A stretch of DNA of 64,000 nucleotides from Roseivivax marinus (GTDB taxonomy: Bacteria; Pseudomonadota; Alphaproteobacteria; Rhodobacterales; Rhodobacteraceae), in NCBI RefSeq assembly GCF_900109705.1, contig NZ_FOAI01000012.1:60539-124538 (forward strand), given 5' to 3'. The notes beneath the pieces were generated by a model. It was not told where the DNA came from. It was given only the letters and a program-made list of their open reading frames with translations, and ran no database searches. Of this stretch, positions 27,333-36,863 are shown piece after piece; the first letter of the stretch is position 1, and each line of letters opens with the position of its first letter. A program made the position numbers and the translations under genes.

Positions 27333-28631
27333 ATGACCAAGAACGTATTCGTCATCGGCATGAACGACCTGAACGCCGAGCGTCTCAAGCGTCTGCGCGG
27401 CGTCGAGGACGTGGCGTTTCACCCGTTGCTGACGCCCGCGCAGGTCTCCGAGACGCAGGATTTCGACATCCCCGAGATGCTGAAGGAGGCCGAGGCCACC
27501 CTCGACGCCTTCGACGGATCGATCGACGCCATCGTCGGCTACATCGACTTCCCGGTCTCGACCATGCTGCCGATCCTGTGCGAGAAATACGGCACCAAGC
27601 AGGCCTCGCTTGAGAGCCTGCTGAAGTGCGAGCACAAGTTCTGGTCGCGCGCCGTGATGAAGGAGGTGATCCCCGACCACATCCCGAAGTTCACCGCCTT
27701 CGACCCGTTCGATGACGAGGCGCTGTCGAAAATCGGCGAAGCCGACCTGCGGTTTCCTTTCTTCGTGAAGCCGATCAAGTCGTCGGGCTCGCGCCTCGGC
27801 TTCCGCATCGACAGCCCCGAGGACTTCGACTACGCGACCGAGAAGCTCCGCGCCGAGATCCGCACGATCGGCGAGCCCTTCGATCACGTCCTGAGCCAGG
27901 CCAACCTGCCCGACGACATCGCGCGCGTGGAGGGCCACTACTGCATGGCCGAGCAGGTCATCGGCGGCCGTCAGTGCACGGTCGAGGGCTACGTCCACGA
28001 CGGGAACGTGGTGCCCTACGGGACCGTCGACTCGATCCGTTACCCGCAGGTGCTGAGCTTCTTCTACTACCTCTACCCCTCGCAGCTTCCGAAGAAGGTG
28101 CAGGACAAGATGTGGGAGATCACGCGCACGATCATGAGTCACATCGGCTACGACAACGCGGGCTTCAACATCGAGTATTACTGGGACGAGGTGCAGGACA
28201 AGATCTGGCTGCTGGAGATCAACACCCGCATCGCGCAGTCACACTGCGACCTGTTCGAGATGGTCGACGGCGTGAGCCACCAGCAGGTGACGGTGGATCT
28301 CGGCCTCGGTCGCAAGCCCGATATGCCGAGCGGCGAGGGCCCCGAGAACGTGGCGGCCGAGTTCTTCTACCGGGTGTTCTTCCGCGACGCGACCGTGGCC
28401 CGTGCGCCGTCCCGCGCCGAGATCGAGGTCGCGGCCGAGCAGGTCGAGGGCACGCGGATCGTGTCCTACGTGAAGAAGGGCATGCAGCTTTCGGAGCTGC
28501 CCGAACAGGACGCCTACTCTTTTGCCGTGGCCTCCGTCTGGATGGGGGCGGGAAAGCAGTCCAAGCTGTTGTGGAACTACGAACAGGTGATGAAGCGGTT
28601 GAACTTCGAGTTCACGGACATCGTCGAATGA
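27333..28631 (+). CDS. ATP-grasp domain ligase of unknown substrate, next to cphA
   Basis: From ATG 27333, behind GGGAGGA, the product is 432 residues. It has an ATP-grasp fold: the nucleotide-binding strand FPFFVKPIKSSGSRLGF near residue 146-162, and the metal-binding segment WLLEINTRIAQSHCDLFEM near 293-311. This places it among carboxylate-amine/thiol ligases, which join an acyl-phosphate to an amine. It is not a second CphA, because the Mur ligase half is absent. It lies 81 nt after cphA on the same strand and before a CocE-type hydrolase, so it may modify, prime or extend cyanophycin or use its breakdown products. The reaction is unknown. Confidence 0.82.
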   Translation: MTKNVFVIGMNDLNAERLKRLRGVEDVAFHPLLTPAQVSETQDFDIPEMLKEAEATLDAFDGSIDAIVGYIDFPVSTMLPILCEKYGTKQASLESLLKCEHKFWSRAVMKEVIPDHIPKFTAFDPFDDEALSKIGEADLRFPFFVKPIKSSGSRLGFRIDSPEDFDYATEKLRAEIRTIGEPFDHVLSQANLPDDIARVEGHYCMAEQVIGGRQCTVEGYVHDGNVVPYGTVDSIRYPQVLSFFYYLYPSQLPKKVQDKMWEITRTIMSHIGYDNAGFNIEYYWDEVQDKIWLLEINTRIAQSHCDLFEMVDGVSHQQVTVDLGLGRKPDMPSGEGPENVAAEFFYRVFFRDATVARAPSRAEIEVAAEQVEGTRIVSYVKKGMQLSELPEQDAYSFAVASVWMGAGKQSKLLWNYEQVMKRLNFEFTDIVE

Positions 28632-28767
28632 GGCGCGTGGGGCGGCGCGATCACGCCCGCCCGACACCGCGTCACGTACCGGTGCGCCGCGCTGGACAGC
28701 CGAGCGCCCGCGCGGCATAGCCTGTTGCCGTCTCCCTGCCTTCCCTATCCGAGAATCGAGCCCCTCC

Positions 28768-30780
28768 ATGAAGATCGACCAGGACCTTCCCCGCGACGTT
28801 CGGGAACTCGAACACGTGCGAATCCCGATGCCCGACGGCACGCACCTCGCCGCGCGGATCTGGATGCCCGAGGGGGCCGAGGACGCGCCCGTGCCGGCGG
28901 TTCTCGAGTACATTCCCTACCGAAAGAACGACAAGACGCTCGAACGTGACCATGCCCGGGCGCCGTGGATCGCGGCGCGGGGCTACGCCTATGTCCGTCT
29001 CGACATCCGCGGCACCGGCGAGTCCGAGGGCGTCATGGAGGACGAGTACACCGAGATCGAGCTTCAGGACGGCTGCGACGCCATCGCGTGGATCGCCGAC
29101 CAGGCATGGTGCGACGGCGGCGTGGGGATCGTCGGAATCTCGTGGGGCGGCTTCAACGGCCTCCAGATCGCCGCGCTGCGCCCGCCCGCGCTGAAGGCGG
29201 TGGTCACCATCTGCTCGACCGACGATCGCTATGCCGACGACATCCACTACATGGGCGGCACGCTTCTGGTGGATCAGCTCTCATGGGCGTCGGTCATGTT
29301 CGGGATCAACACCCTGCCGCCGGACCCCGCCCATGTGGGCGACGACTGGCGCCGGCTCTGGGAAGAGCGACTCGACGGTTCGGGCCTCTGGCTCAAGACC
29401 TGGCTCGAACACCAGACCCGCGACGATTTCTGGAAGCACGGCTCGGTCTGCGAGGACTGGGACGACATCGAGGTGCCGGTCTATGCCGTTTCGGGCTGGG
29501 CCGACGGCTATTGCCGGTCGGTCTTCCGGCTGGTCGAGAAGCTGAAGAGCCCCGCCAAGGGCATCGTCGGGCCTTGGTCGCACAAGTATCCGCACCTGGG
29601 CGAACCCGGACCCGCCATCGACTGGCTGACCGAGGAGGTCCGGTGGTGGGATCGCTGGCTCAAGGACCGCGACACCGGGATTGACGCCGAGCCCGCGCTG
29701 ACCCTCTACCTGCAGGATCATGCCGAGCCGCGCTCGCACTACGACTACCGCGAGGGGCAGTGGATCGCGCTCCCATCCTGGCCGGCCCCCGAGGTCGCCT
29801 CGGTGGCGTTCCCGCTGGGGTCGGATGGCACGCTGGGCGTCGATGGCGCGCCGCGCGACGTGCAGGACATCGCCTCGCCGCTCTGGGTCGGCACGCATGG
29901 CGGCAAGTGGTGCTCATACGCGCATCCCGGCGACCAGCCCGGCGACCAGCGCCGCGACGACGCCGGCAGCCTGACCTACACGACCGAGCCGCTCGAGGCG
30001 CCCATGCATCTCGTGGGCGACGGCACGCTGTCGCTCAGCTTCACCGCCGACCGTCCGGTCGCGCAGGTGGCGGTCCGGGTGTCGGACGTGGCCCCAGACG
30101 GCGCCGCGACGCGGGTCTGCTACGGGCTTCTGAACCTCACCCACCGCAACGGGCACGAGTTCCCCGAACCACTGGTCCCGGGCAAGACCTACGAAGTGCG
30201 CGTGCCGCTGAAGCACGTGGCGCAGACCTTCCGCGCCGGGCACCGGATGCGGCTGTCGATCTCGTCCGCCTACTTCCCCATCGCGTGGCCCGCACCCGAG
30301 ACGGCGACGCTCTCCGTGGACACCGACCGCACGCTCCTGCACCTGCCGCTTCTGACCGGAGAGGTGCCCGCGGGCCCCGATCTCGGCACGCCCCGCGCCG
30401 CCGAGCCTCTGCCGCTGGACGTGGACGTGCCGCCGCAATCCACCTGGACCGTGACCGAGGACCGCGACACCGACCGTATCACCGTGCGCGTGACCGACCA
30501 CGAGGGCGCGGTGACAATCGTGGGGCAGGACTTCTACCACTCCGCCGACTGCGAGGAGGTGTACTCGGTCCTGCCGAACGACCCGACCTCGGTCACCGGC
30601 CGCGTGGCGTGGGAACATGTCATGGCGCGCGGCGAATGGCGCGTCCGCACCCTGACCGAGACCCAGCTGACCTCGGACGCCACGCATTTCCGCATCGAGG
30701 CGCGGATGCAGGCCTGGGACGGCGAGGACCTGGTCCGCGACCAGAGCTGGGACGAACGCATCCCGCGCAACCTGGTCTGA
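28768..30780 (+). CDS. CocE/NonD family alpha/beta hydrolase (X-Pro dipeptidyl-peptidase S15 type)
   Basis: The 670-residue protein has an N-terminal alpha/beta hydrolase (about 1-340) and a C-terminal jelly-roll domain (about 360-560), the architecture of cocaine esterase and S15 peptidases. The nucleophile lies in GISWGG (Ser about 125), the acid in SGWADGY and the histidine in GPWSHKYP. An extra region of about 100 residues follows the jelly roll. No signal peptide is seen, so it is probably cytoplasmic. It follows the cphA and ATP-grasp genes on the same strand, which suggests hydrolysis of an amide or ester in the same pathway; this is inference. Confidence 0.85.
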   Translation: MKIDQDLPRDVRELEHVRIPMPDGTHLAARIWMPEGAEDAPVPAVLEYIPYRKNDKTLERDHARAPWIAARGYAYVRLDIRGTGESEGVMEDEYTEIELQDGCDAIAWIADQAWCDGGVGIVGISWGGFNGLQIAALRPPALKAVVTICSTDDRYADDIHYMGGTLLVDQLSWASVMFGINTLPPDPAHVGDDWRRLWEERLDGSGLWLKTWLEHQTRDDFWKHGSVCEDWDDIEVPVYAVSGWADGYCRSVFRLVEKLKSPAKGIVGPWSHKYPHLGEPGPAIDWLTEEVRWWDRWLKDRDTGIDAEPALTLYLQDHAEPRSHYDYREGQWIALPSWPAPEVASVAFPLGSDGTLGVDGAPRDVQDIASPLWVGTHGGKWCSYAHPGDQPGDQRRDDAGSLTYTTEPLEAPMHLVGDGTLSLSFTADRPVAQVAVRVSDVAPDGAATRVCYGLLNLTHRNGHEFPEPLVPGKTYEVRVPLKHVAQTFRAGHRMRLSISSAYFPIAWPAPETATLSVDTDRTLLHLPLLTGEVPAGPDLGTPRAAEPLPLDVDVPPQSTWTVTEDRDTDRITVRVTDHEGAVTIVGQDFYHSADCEEVYSVLPNDPTSVTGRVAWEHVMARGEWRVRTLTETQLTSDATHFRIEARMQAWDGEDLVRDQSWDERIPRNLV

Positions 30781-30867
30781 GGGACATGCAGGCGGCGGCG
30801 TCTGATGTCCGCCGCCGCATCGACCGGTCTATCCCGCGCGCGATCCGCGTCGGGCCGCCTTCGGCGA

Positions 30868-30889
30868 GAGTATTTGGGACGAGAAGAAG
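30868..30889 (+). repeat. Short intergenic repeat, copy A (GAGTATTTG..ACGAGAAGAAG)
   Basis: GAGTATTTG-GG-ACGAGAAGAAG here matches 20 of 22 positions of the complement of 51747-51768. The element runs into the hairpin at 30886-30906. Related copies occur at 51612-51647, 51747-51790 and 55283-55326, all between genes, so this looks like a REP-type repeat family. Confidence 0.6.
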
Positions 30890-30906
30890 CCCCGTGACGG
30901 GGCTTC
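30886..30906 (+). terminator. Hairpin after the CocE-type hydrolase gene
   Basis: GAAGCCCCG (30886-30894) pairs with CGGGGCTTC (30898-30906) around a TGA loop, about 110 bp after the hydrolase stop codon. No T-tract follows; it probably marks the 3' end of the cphB-cphA-ATP-grasp-hydrolase transcript. Confidence 0.5.
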
Positions 30907-31040
30907 GGTGCGGCGAACGTGACCCGTTGTCGCGAGGGCGCCAGCGCGCGTTTCGTGTCGCGCGGCATGTCCCCATCGCCCCTTGCACCGAACGGCGTGC
31001 CCGTGTCCCCTGAGCGGGCTCACCCCACGGAGGCCCGCGC

Positions 31041-31967
31041 ATGGACGCTCGCATCATTACCTACGACGGCGCACGGTCCGCGCTGGACTGGCCCGGTGCG
31101 CTCGCCGCGCTGGAGGACGGCCACCGCCGCCCCAAGGCCGAGATCGGCGACCTGTTCCTCGGGCCGCCCGAGGGCACGCTCCTGACCCGCGCGGCCCGGA
31201 TCGAGGGGCTGGGATACGGCGTGAAGTCGGTGACGGTGTTCGGCGACAATCCCGCCGCCGGACTGCCGAGCGTGCAGGGCGCGATGTTCGTCTTCGCGCC
31301 GGAGCAGGGGCAGCTGACCGCGATCGTGGAAAGCCGGCTCGTCACCGAGATCAAGACCGCCGCCGACTCGGTTCTGGGGGCCCGGCTTCTGGCGCGGCCG
31401 GACCCGCGGCACCTGCTGATCGTGGGCGCGGGAACCGTGGCGCAGAGCCTCGTCGGTGCCTATTCCGCCGCCTTTCCGTCGCTCGAGCGGATCTCGGTCT
31501 GGGCCCGGCGTCCCGAGCGGGCCGAGGCTCTGGCGCGGGCGGCCGGGGGCCTCGTGCCGGTCGCTGCGGTCGCCGATCTCGAACAGGCGGCGGGGCAGGC
31601 CGACATCGTGTCCAGCGCCACCATGGCCCGCACCCCGGTTCTGCGCGGCGCGTGGATCGCGCCCGGCACCCATGTTGATCTGATCGGCGCCTTCAAGGCC
31701 GACATGCGCGAGGCCGACGACGCGCTGATCTTGGGCGGCGTGCTTTTCGTCGACAGCCGCGAGACCACGCTCGGCCATATCGGGGAGCTGACCATCCCCA
31801 TCGAGGCGGGTGTCATCGGCCCGGAGGCGGTGCGCGCGGATTTCTACGACCTGATCGCCGGCGGTGTCCCGGGCCGTCCCACGGACGACGCGGTCACTGT
31901 CTTCAAGAACGGCGGCGGCGCGCATATGGACCTGATGATCGCCGACTGGATCGCCCGCACCGCCTGA
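31041..31967 (+). CDS. Ornithine cyclodeaminase / mu-crystallin family protein
   Basis: The 308-residue product shows the family dinucleotide-binding segment HLLIVGAGTVAQSLVGAY near residues 123-140 and the conserved GAF(K) region GTHVDLIGAFKADMREADD near 211-229. Members convert ornithine to proline with loss of ammonia, or reduce imines and form amino-acid derivatives. In this neighbourhood ornithine would arise from the arginine of cyanophycin, so ornithine turnover is a reasonable guess, but family members also include alanine dehydrogenase and pyrroline or ketimine reductases. It is separated from the hydrolase gene by about 260 bp with a hairpin, so it likely has its own promoter. Confidence 0.82.
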   Translation: MDARIITYDGARSALDWPGALAALEDGHRRPKAEIGDLFLGPPEGTLLTRAARIEGLGYGVKSVTVFGDNPAAGLPSVQGAMFVFAPEQGQLTAIVESRLVTEIKTAADSVLGARLLARPDPRHLLIVGAGTVAQSLVGAYSAAFPSLERISVWARRPERAEALARAAGGLVPVAAVADLEQAAGQADIVSSATMARTPVLRGAWIAPGTHVDLIGAFKADMREADDALILGGVLFVDSRETTLGHIGELTIPIEAGVIGPEAVRADFYDLIAGGVPGRPTDDAVTVFKNGGGAHMDLMIADWIARTA

Positions 31968-32038
31968 GGTCCGCACCGGCCTTTCCGAGACGCGCGCGGA
32001 ACGCTATGGGTGCCCGGGAACGAGAGGGAGGCCACCGC

Positions 32039-33490
32039 ATGAGCTATCTTGGCATCGATCTGGGCACGTCGGGCCTGCGGGCGCTGCTGGTGGACGGCGA
32101 GGGCCGTCCCGTGGGCTCGGCCGAGCGGTCCTATTCCGTATCGCATCCCCACGCCGGCTGGGCCGAGCAGGACCCGGCCGCCTGGATCGAGGCGCTGGAG
32201 GGCGCGGTGGCGGACCTCTCCGCCGGGCATCCCGAGTTTGCCGAGCTGCGCGGCATCGGGGTCGCCGGGCACATGCACGGCGCCACGCTGCTGGACGCGG
32301 ACGACCAGGTGCTGCGGCCCTGCATCCTCTGGAACGACACCCGCAGCCACGAGGAGGCCGCGCGCCTCGACACCGCCCGGGACGTCCGCGCGTTGTCGGG
32401 CAATATCGTCTTTCCCGGTTTCACCGCGCCCAAGCTCGCCTGGGTCGAGGCACACGAGCCTGACCTCTTCGCCCGCACGGCCAAGGTGCTGCTGCCCGCG
32501 GCCTACCTGAACCTCTACCTGACCGGAGAACATGTCTGCGACATGTCGGACGCCGCCGGCACCGCGTGGCTCGACACAGGCGCGCGGGACTGGTCCGACC
32601 GGTTGCTGGAGGTCGGCCACATGCGCCGCGACCAGATGCCCCGCCTGGTCGAGGGCTGCGCGGCCGCGGGCCGGCTGCGCGACGACCTGCGTGGCCGGTG
32701 GGGCCTGTCGCAGCCGGTCACCGTGGCGGGCGGGGCCGGCGACAACGCCGCCGCGGCCTGCGGGATCGGCGCGCGCGCCGAGGGCGACGGGTTCGTCTCG
32801 CTCGGGACCTCGGGCGTGCTTCTGGCGGCCCGCGACGGCTACGTGCCCGCGCCGGAGACGGCGGTGCACACCTTCTGCCACGCGGTGCCGGGGCGGTGGT
32901 ACCAGATGGGCGTGATGCTCTCGGCCACCGACAGTCTCAACTGGCTGGCCCGGATCACCGGCGCCAGCCCGGCGGAGCTGACCGCGCCCCTCGGCGACAC
33001 GCCCGCGGGACCGGGGCGCGTGCGCTTCCTGCCGTACCTGTCGGGCGAGCGGACGCCGCACAACGACGCCGCCATCCGCGGCAGCTTCACCGGGCTCGGG
33101 CAGGACACCACGCGCGACGACATGACCCGCGCGGTGCTCGAGGGCGTGGCCTTCGGCCTTGCCGACAGCTTCTTCGCGCTGCGCGAGACCGGTGCCGAGC
33201 TCGAGCGCTTGATCGCCATCGGCGGCGGCACGCGCTCGGCCTACTGGCTGCGCCTGATCGCCACGATCACCGGCGTGCCGCTGCACCTGCCCGAGGGGGG
33301 CGAGTTCGGCGCGGCGCTGGGCGTGGCCCGGCTCGGCCTGATCGCGGACACCGGTGCGAACCCCGATGACATTCTCTCGAAACCCGAGCTTGGCGCGGCC
33401 GTTGAGCCGGTAAGCGAGCTGCGCGACGTCTACGCCGAGGCCCATGGGCGCTTTCGCGAGGCCTACCCCGCGATCCGCGCCGCGCAGTAG
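32039..33490 (+). CDS. xylB: FGGY carbohydrate kinase, xylulokinase-like
   Basis: From ATG 32039 the product is 483 residues, typical of XylB. It begins YLGIDLGTSGLRALLVDGEG (phosphate-binding motif), contains VAGHMHGATLLD and ILWNDTRSHEEA, the xylulokinase substrate region, and the adenosine motif IAIGGGTRSAYWLRLIA. The enzyme phosphorylates D-xylulose or a related pentulose with ATP. No xylose isomerase or sugar transporter is nearby, so the true sugar and its link to the neighbouring genes are unclear. Confidence 0.87.
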   Translation: MSYLGIDLGTSGLRALLVDGEGRPVGSAERSYSVSHPHAGWAEQDPAAWIEALEGAVADLSAGHPEFAELRGIGVAGHMHGATLLDADDQVLRPCILWNDTRSHEEAARLDTARDVRALSGNIVFPGFTAPKLAWVEAHEPDLFARTAKVLLPAAYLNLYLTGEHVCDMSDAAGTAWLDTGARDWSDRLLEVGHMRRDQMPRLVEGCAAAGRLRDDLRGRWGLSQPVTVAGGAGDNAAAACGIGARAEGDGFVSLGTSGVLLAARDGYVPAPETAVHTFCHAVPGRWYQMGVMLSATDSLNWLARITGASPAELTAPLGDTPAGPGRVRFLPYLSGERTPHNDAAIRGSFTGLGQDTTRDDMTRAVLEGVAFGLADSFFALRETGAELERLIAIGGGTRSAYWLRLIATITGVPLHLPEGGEFGAALGVARLGLIADTGANPDDILSKPELGAAVEPVSELRDVYAEAHGRFREAYPAIRAAQ

Positions 33491-33559
33491 ACGAGGGCCG
33501 GTGGACCCGGTCGGAACGAAACGGTATACAACGGTAGACAATTTCAGAGGCTTGAGAAC

Positions 33560-35779
33560 ATGTCCGATCCCAACCTTCCCGACATCATCTACACCAAGGT
33601 GGACGAGGCCCCCGAGCTCGCGTCCTTCTCGCTGCTTCCGATCATCCGCTCGTTCGCCTCGGCCGCAGGCGTGAACGTCGGCCTGAAGGATATCTCGCTG
33701 GCGGGCCGCATCCTCGCGACCTTCCCCGAGAAGCTCACCGACGCGCAGAAGCAGTCCGACGACCTCAAGGACCTCGGCCGCATCGTCAAGGAGCCCGAGG
33801 CCAACGTCATCAAGCTGCCGAACATCTCGGCCTCGGTGCCGCAGCTGGTCGCCGCGGTGAAGGAGCTGCAAAGCCAGGGCTACGATATCCCCGACTATCC
33901 CGACGAGCCGCAGACCGACGAGGAAAAGCAGGTCCGCGCGCGCTATGACGGGATCAAGGGCTCGGCCGTGAACCCGGTCCTGCGCGAGGGCAACTCGGAC
34001 CGCCGCGCCGCCGCCGCGGTCAAGAAATACGCCATGAACAACCCGCACTCGATGGGCGACTGGTCGTCCTCGTCCAAGACCCGCGTGGCGGCGATGGACG
34101 GCGGTGACTTCTTCTCGAACGAGGTGTCCACGACCCTCGGCGACGAGACCACCATGAAGATCGAACACGAGGCCGCCGACGGTACCGTCACCGTCCTCAA
34201 GGACGGGCTGTCGTTCCCGGCAGGGGCCGTGGTCGACGCGACCTACATGTCCGCGGAGGCCCTCGACGATTTCCTCGCCCGCGAGATCGAGAAGACCAAG
34301 GAAGAGGGAATCCTGTTCTCGCTGCACATGAAGGCGACGATGATGAAGGTCTCGGACCCGATCATCTTCGGTCACGCGGTGAAGATGTTCCTCAAGCCGG
34401 TCTTCGACAAGTACGGCGAAGAGCTGAAGGCCGCGGGCGTGAACCCGAACTCGGGTATCAAGGACCTGATGGCGCGCCTCGACGACACCGGCAAGGCCGA
34501 CGAGATCCGCGCCGAGATCGATCGGGTGATGAAGGAAGAGCGTCCGCCAATGTACATGGTGGACTCGGGCAAGGGCATCACCAACCTGCACGTGCCTTCG
34601 GACGTCATCATCGACGCCTCTATGCCGGCCGTGATCCGCGCCGGCGGCAAGGGCTGGGGCCCCGACGACGGCCAGCATGACGTGGTCTGCGCGATCCCGG
34701 ACAACTCCTACGCGCCCGTCTATGACGAGACGATCAAGTACTTCAAAGAGACCGGCGCGCTCGACCCGACGACCTCGGGCACCGTGCAGAACATCGGCCT
34801 GATGGCGCAGAAGGCCGAGGAATACGGCTCGCACCCGACCACGTTCGAGATCCCCGCGGACGGCACCGTCCGCATGGTGGACGGATCGGGCAACGTGGTG
34901 CACTTGCACAGCGTCAAGGCGGGCGATATCTGGCGGTCGGCCAGCGCGCGCAAAGCGCCGATCGAGGACTGGGTGAAGCTGGCGATCGAGCGTCAGAAGG
35001 CCGAGGGCTGCGAGGCGATCTTCTGGCTGGACGAGAGCCGCGCGCACGACGCCGAGCTCATCAAGTACGTGAAGCCCATCCTCGAAGAGCAGGGCGTCGC
35101 CGATAACTTCAAGATCATGGCCCCGCGCGAGGCGACCCGCCAGACGCTGGAGACGATCCGGAAGGGCGAGAACTCTATCGCGATCACCGGCAACGTGCTG
35201 CGCGACTACCTGACCGACCTGTTCCCGATCCTCGAGCTGGGAACCTCGGCCAAGATGCTGTCGATCGTGAAGCTGATGAACGGCGGCGGCCTCTTCGAGA
35301 CCGGCGCGGGCGGCTCGGCGCCCAAGCACGTGCAGCAGCTGCAGGAGCAGAACCACCTGCGCTGGGACTCGCTGGGCGAGTTCTGCGCGCTGGCGGAAAG
35401 CCTCAAGTTCCTGGCCGACCAGCGCAACAACGAGAAGGCGCGCATCCTCGGTGAGGGTGTCGAGGCCGCGACGCAGGGCGTGCTCGACCACGACCGGTCG
35501 CCTTCGCGCAAGGTCGGCGAGCCCGACAACCGCGACAGCCATTTCTGGTTCGCGCTCTACTGGGCCGAGGCGCTGGCCGCGCAGGACAAGGACGCCGACA
35601 TTGCGGCGCACTTCAAGCCCATCGCCGAGGCGATGAAGTCCAATGCCGACCAGATCACCAAGGAACTGGCCGAGGCGCAGGGCCAGGCGGTGGACCTCGG
35701 TGGCTACTACCACCCCGATGTCGACAAGACCGCCAAGGTCATGCGTCCCTCGGGCACGCTGAACGACCTCATCGGCTGA
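33560..35779 (+). CDS. icd: NADP-dependent isocitrate dehydrogenase, monomeric type
   Basis: The 739-residue length and the N-terminus ([20 protein letters not shown]) are those of the monomeric (type II) isocitrate dehydrogenase family rather than the 400-residue dimeric enzyme. Conserved stretches include [32 protein letters not shown] and the C-terminal [19 protein letters not shown]. It oxidises isocitrate to 2-oxoglutarate with NADP in the TCA cycle. It stands alone, followed by a strong intrinsic terminator. Confidence 0.96.
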   Translation: MSDPNLPDIIYTKVDEAPELASFSLLPIIRSFASAAGVNVGLKDISLAGRILATFPEKLTDAQKQSDDLKDLGRIVKEPEANVIKLPNISASVPQLVAAVKELQSQGYDIPDYPDEPQTDEEKQVRARYDGIKGSAVNPVLREGNSDRRAAAAVKKYAMNNPHSMGDWSSSSKTRVAAMDGGDFFSNEVSTTLGDETTMKIEHEAADGTVTVLKDGLSFPAGAVVDATYMSAEALDDFLAREIEKTKEEGILFSLHMKATMMKVSDPIIFGHAVKMFLKPVFDKYGEELKAAGVNPNSGIKDLMARLDDTGKADEIRAEIDRVMKEERPPMYMVDSGKGITNLHVPSDVIIDASMPAVIRAGGKGWGPDDGQHDVVCAIPDNSYAPVYDETIKYFKETGALDPTTSGTVQNIGLMAQKAEEYGSHPTTFEIPADGTVRMVDGSGNVVHLHSVKAGDIWRSASARKAPIEDWVKLAIERQKAEGCEAIFWLDESRAHDAELIKYVKPILEEQGVADNFKIMAPREATRQTLETIRKGENSIAITGNVLRDYLTDLFPILELGTSAKMLSIVKLMNGGGLFETGAGGSAPKHVQQLQEQNHLRWDSLGEFCALAESLKFLADQRNNEKARILGEGVEAATQGVLDHDRSPSRKVGEPDNRDSHFWFALYWAEALAAQDKDADIAAHFKPIAEAMKSNADQITKELAEAQGQAVDLGGYYHPDVDKTAKVMRPSGTLNDLIG

Positions 35780-35806
35780 TCCGGAACTTCCGAGACGCCT
35801 TGATGG

Positions 35807-35836
35807 AACGGCCCGGCGCCTGCGCCGGGCCGTTTT
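35807..35836 (+). terminator. Rho-independent terminator of icd
   Basis: AACGGCCCGGCGC (35807-35819) pairs perfectly with GCGCCGGGCCGTT (35822-35834), followed by TT. The 13-bp GC-rich stem with a run of four T at 35833-35836 is a textbook terminator about 30 bp beyond icd. Confidence 0.88.
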
Positions 35837-35901
35837 CGTGTGCGCGGCGACCAGACGACGGGGCCTGACCGGGAATAATCGCCGCAGGCCGCTTGACCGT
35901 C

Positions 35902-35945
35902 TTGCAAATCGTTCTCAGTTCTCCTTTGTTGCGAATTGTTCGCAA
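35902..35945 (+). promoter_or_regulatory. Two tandem Fur/Mur-like operators upstream of sitA
   Basis: TTGCAAATCGTTCTCAG (35902-35918) and TTGCGAATTGTTCGCAA (35929-35945) match at 13 of 17 positions and are 27 bp apart. The second is a perfect inverted repeat (TTGCGAA / TTCGCAA around TTG). This resembles Fur-superfamily boxes, and Rhodobacterales sit genes are known to be controlled by the Fur-type regulator Mur in response to manganese. The promoter of sitA probably lies within this block. Confidence 0.65.
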
Positions 35946-35966
35946 GAAAAGTCAGGAGACCCCACG

Positions 35967-36863
35967 ATGCTCGGACGGCTATCCCTCGTCACCGCCCTCA
36001 CGCTGGCCGCGGGAGGCGCGCAGGCGCAGGACGATCCGCTCAAGGTCGTGACCACCTTCACCGTCATCGCGGACATGGTGCGTAACGTTGCCGGAGATCA
36101 CGCCGAAGTCGTGTCGGTGACCAAGCCCGGCGCCGAGATACACGGCTACGAGCCCACGCCGCGCGACATCGTCGCCGCGCAGGACGCCGACCTGATCCTG
36201 TGGAACGGGCTGAACCTCGAGCTGTGGTTCGAGCAGTTCCTCTCCAATCTCGGGGACGTGCCATCGGCCACGATCTCGGAGGGGATCGAGCCGATCCCGA
36301 TCGCCGAAGGCGCCTACGAGGGGCAGTCGAATCCCCATGCGTGGATGGGTCTGGAAAGCGCGATGGTCTACGTGGACAACATCGCCGCCGCACTGTCCGA
36401 GGCCGACCCCGACGATGCCGAGGCCTACGCGTCCAACGCCGCCGCCTACAAGGAAGAGATCCGCGCGACGCTAGAGCCGGTGCGCGACCGGATCGCCTCC
36501 ATCCCCGAAGAGCAGCGCTGGCTGGTGACCTGCGAGGGCGCATTCTCGTACTTCGCCCGCGATTTCGGCCTGCAAGAGCTGTATCTCTGGCCGATGAACG
36601 CGGATCAGGTGGGCACGCCCCGACAAGTCCGCGCGGTGATCGACGGGGTGCGCGAGAACGACGTGCCGGCGGTCTTCTGCGAAAGCACGGTGAACACCGC
36701 CCCCGCCGAGCAGGTCGCCCGCGAGACCGGTGCAGCCTATGGCGGCGTGCTCTACGTCGACTCGCTGTCCGAAGAGGGCGGCCCGGTGCCGACCTATCTC
36801 GACCTCCTGCGCGTGACCGCGACCACCGTGGCCGACGGCCTCGTCCCCGGGGACGGATCATGA
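35967..36863 (+). CDS. sitA: Metal ABC transporter substrate-binding protein (Mn/Fe type)
   Basis: From ATG 35967, behind AGGAG, the product is 298 residues with a signal peptide ending GGAQAQ. It is a cluster A-I metal-binding protein. Ligand candidates are His in GAEIHGYEP (about residue 62), His in NPHAWMG (about 124), Glu in TCEGAFSYFARDFGL (about 190) and Asp in LYVDSLSEEGGP (about 266). A His-His-Glu-Asp set and the lack of a histidine-rich loop point to manganese (or ferrous iron) rather than zinc. It overlaps sitB by four bases. Confidence 0.92.
   Translation: MLGRLSLVTALTLAAGGAQAQDDPLKVVTTFTVIADMVRNVAGDHAEVVSVTKPGAEIHGYEPTPRDIVAAQDADLILWNGLNLELWFEQFLSNLGDVPSATISEGIEPIPIAEGAYEGQSNPHAWMGLESAMVYVDNIAAALSEADPDDAEAYASNAAAYKEEIRATLEPVRDRIASIPEEQRWLVTCEGAFSYFARDFGLQELYLWPMNADQVGTPRQVRAVIDGVRENDVPAVFCESTVNTAPAEQVARETGAAYGGVLYVDSLSEEGGPVPTYLDLLRVTATTVADGLVPGDGS

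Noticed and set aside
24504..28142. A 1212-codon antisense frame across cphA and the ATP-grasp gene
   Set aside because: Same reason: opposite-strand shadow of well-supported genes with no motifs of its own.
31844..35713. A 1289-codon open frame antisense to xylB and icd
   Set aside because: It is a shadow of GC-rich third positions. The sense strand carries strongly conserved enzymes, and the antisense product is Arg/His/Gly-rich without domains.
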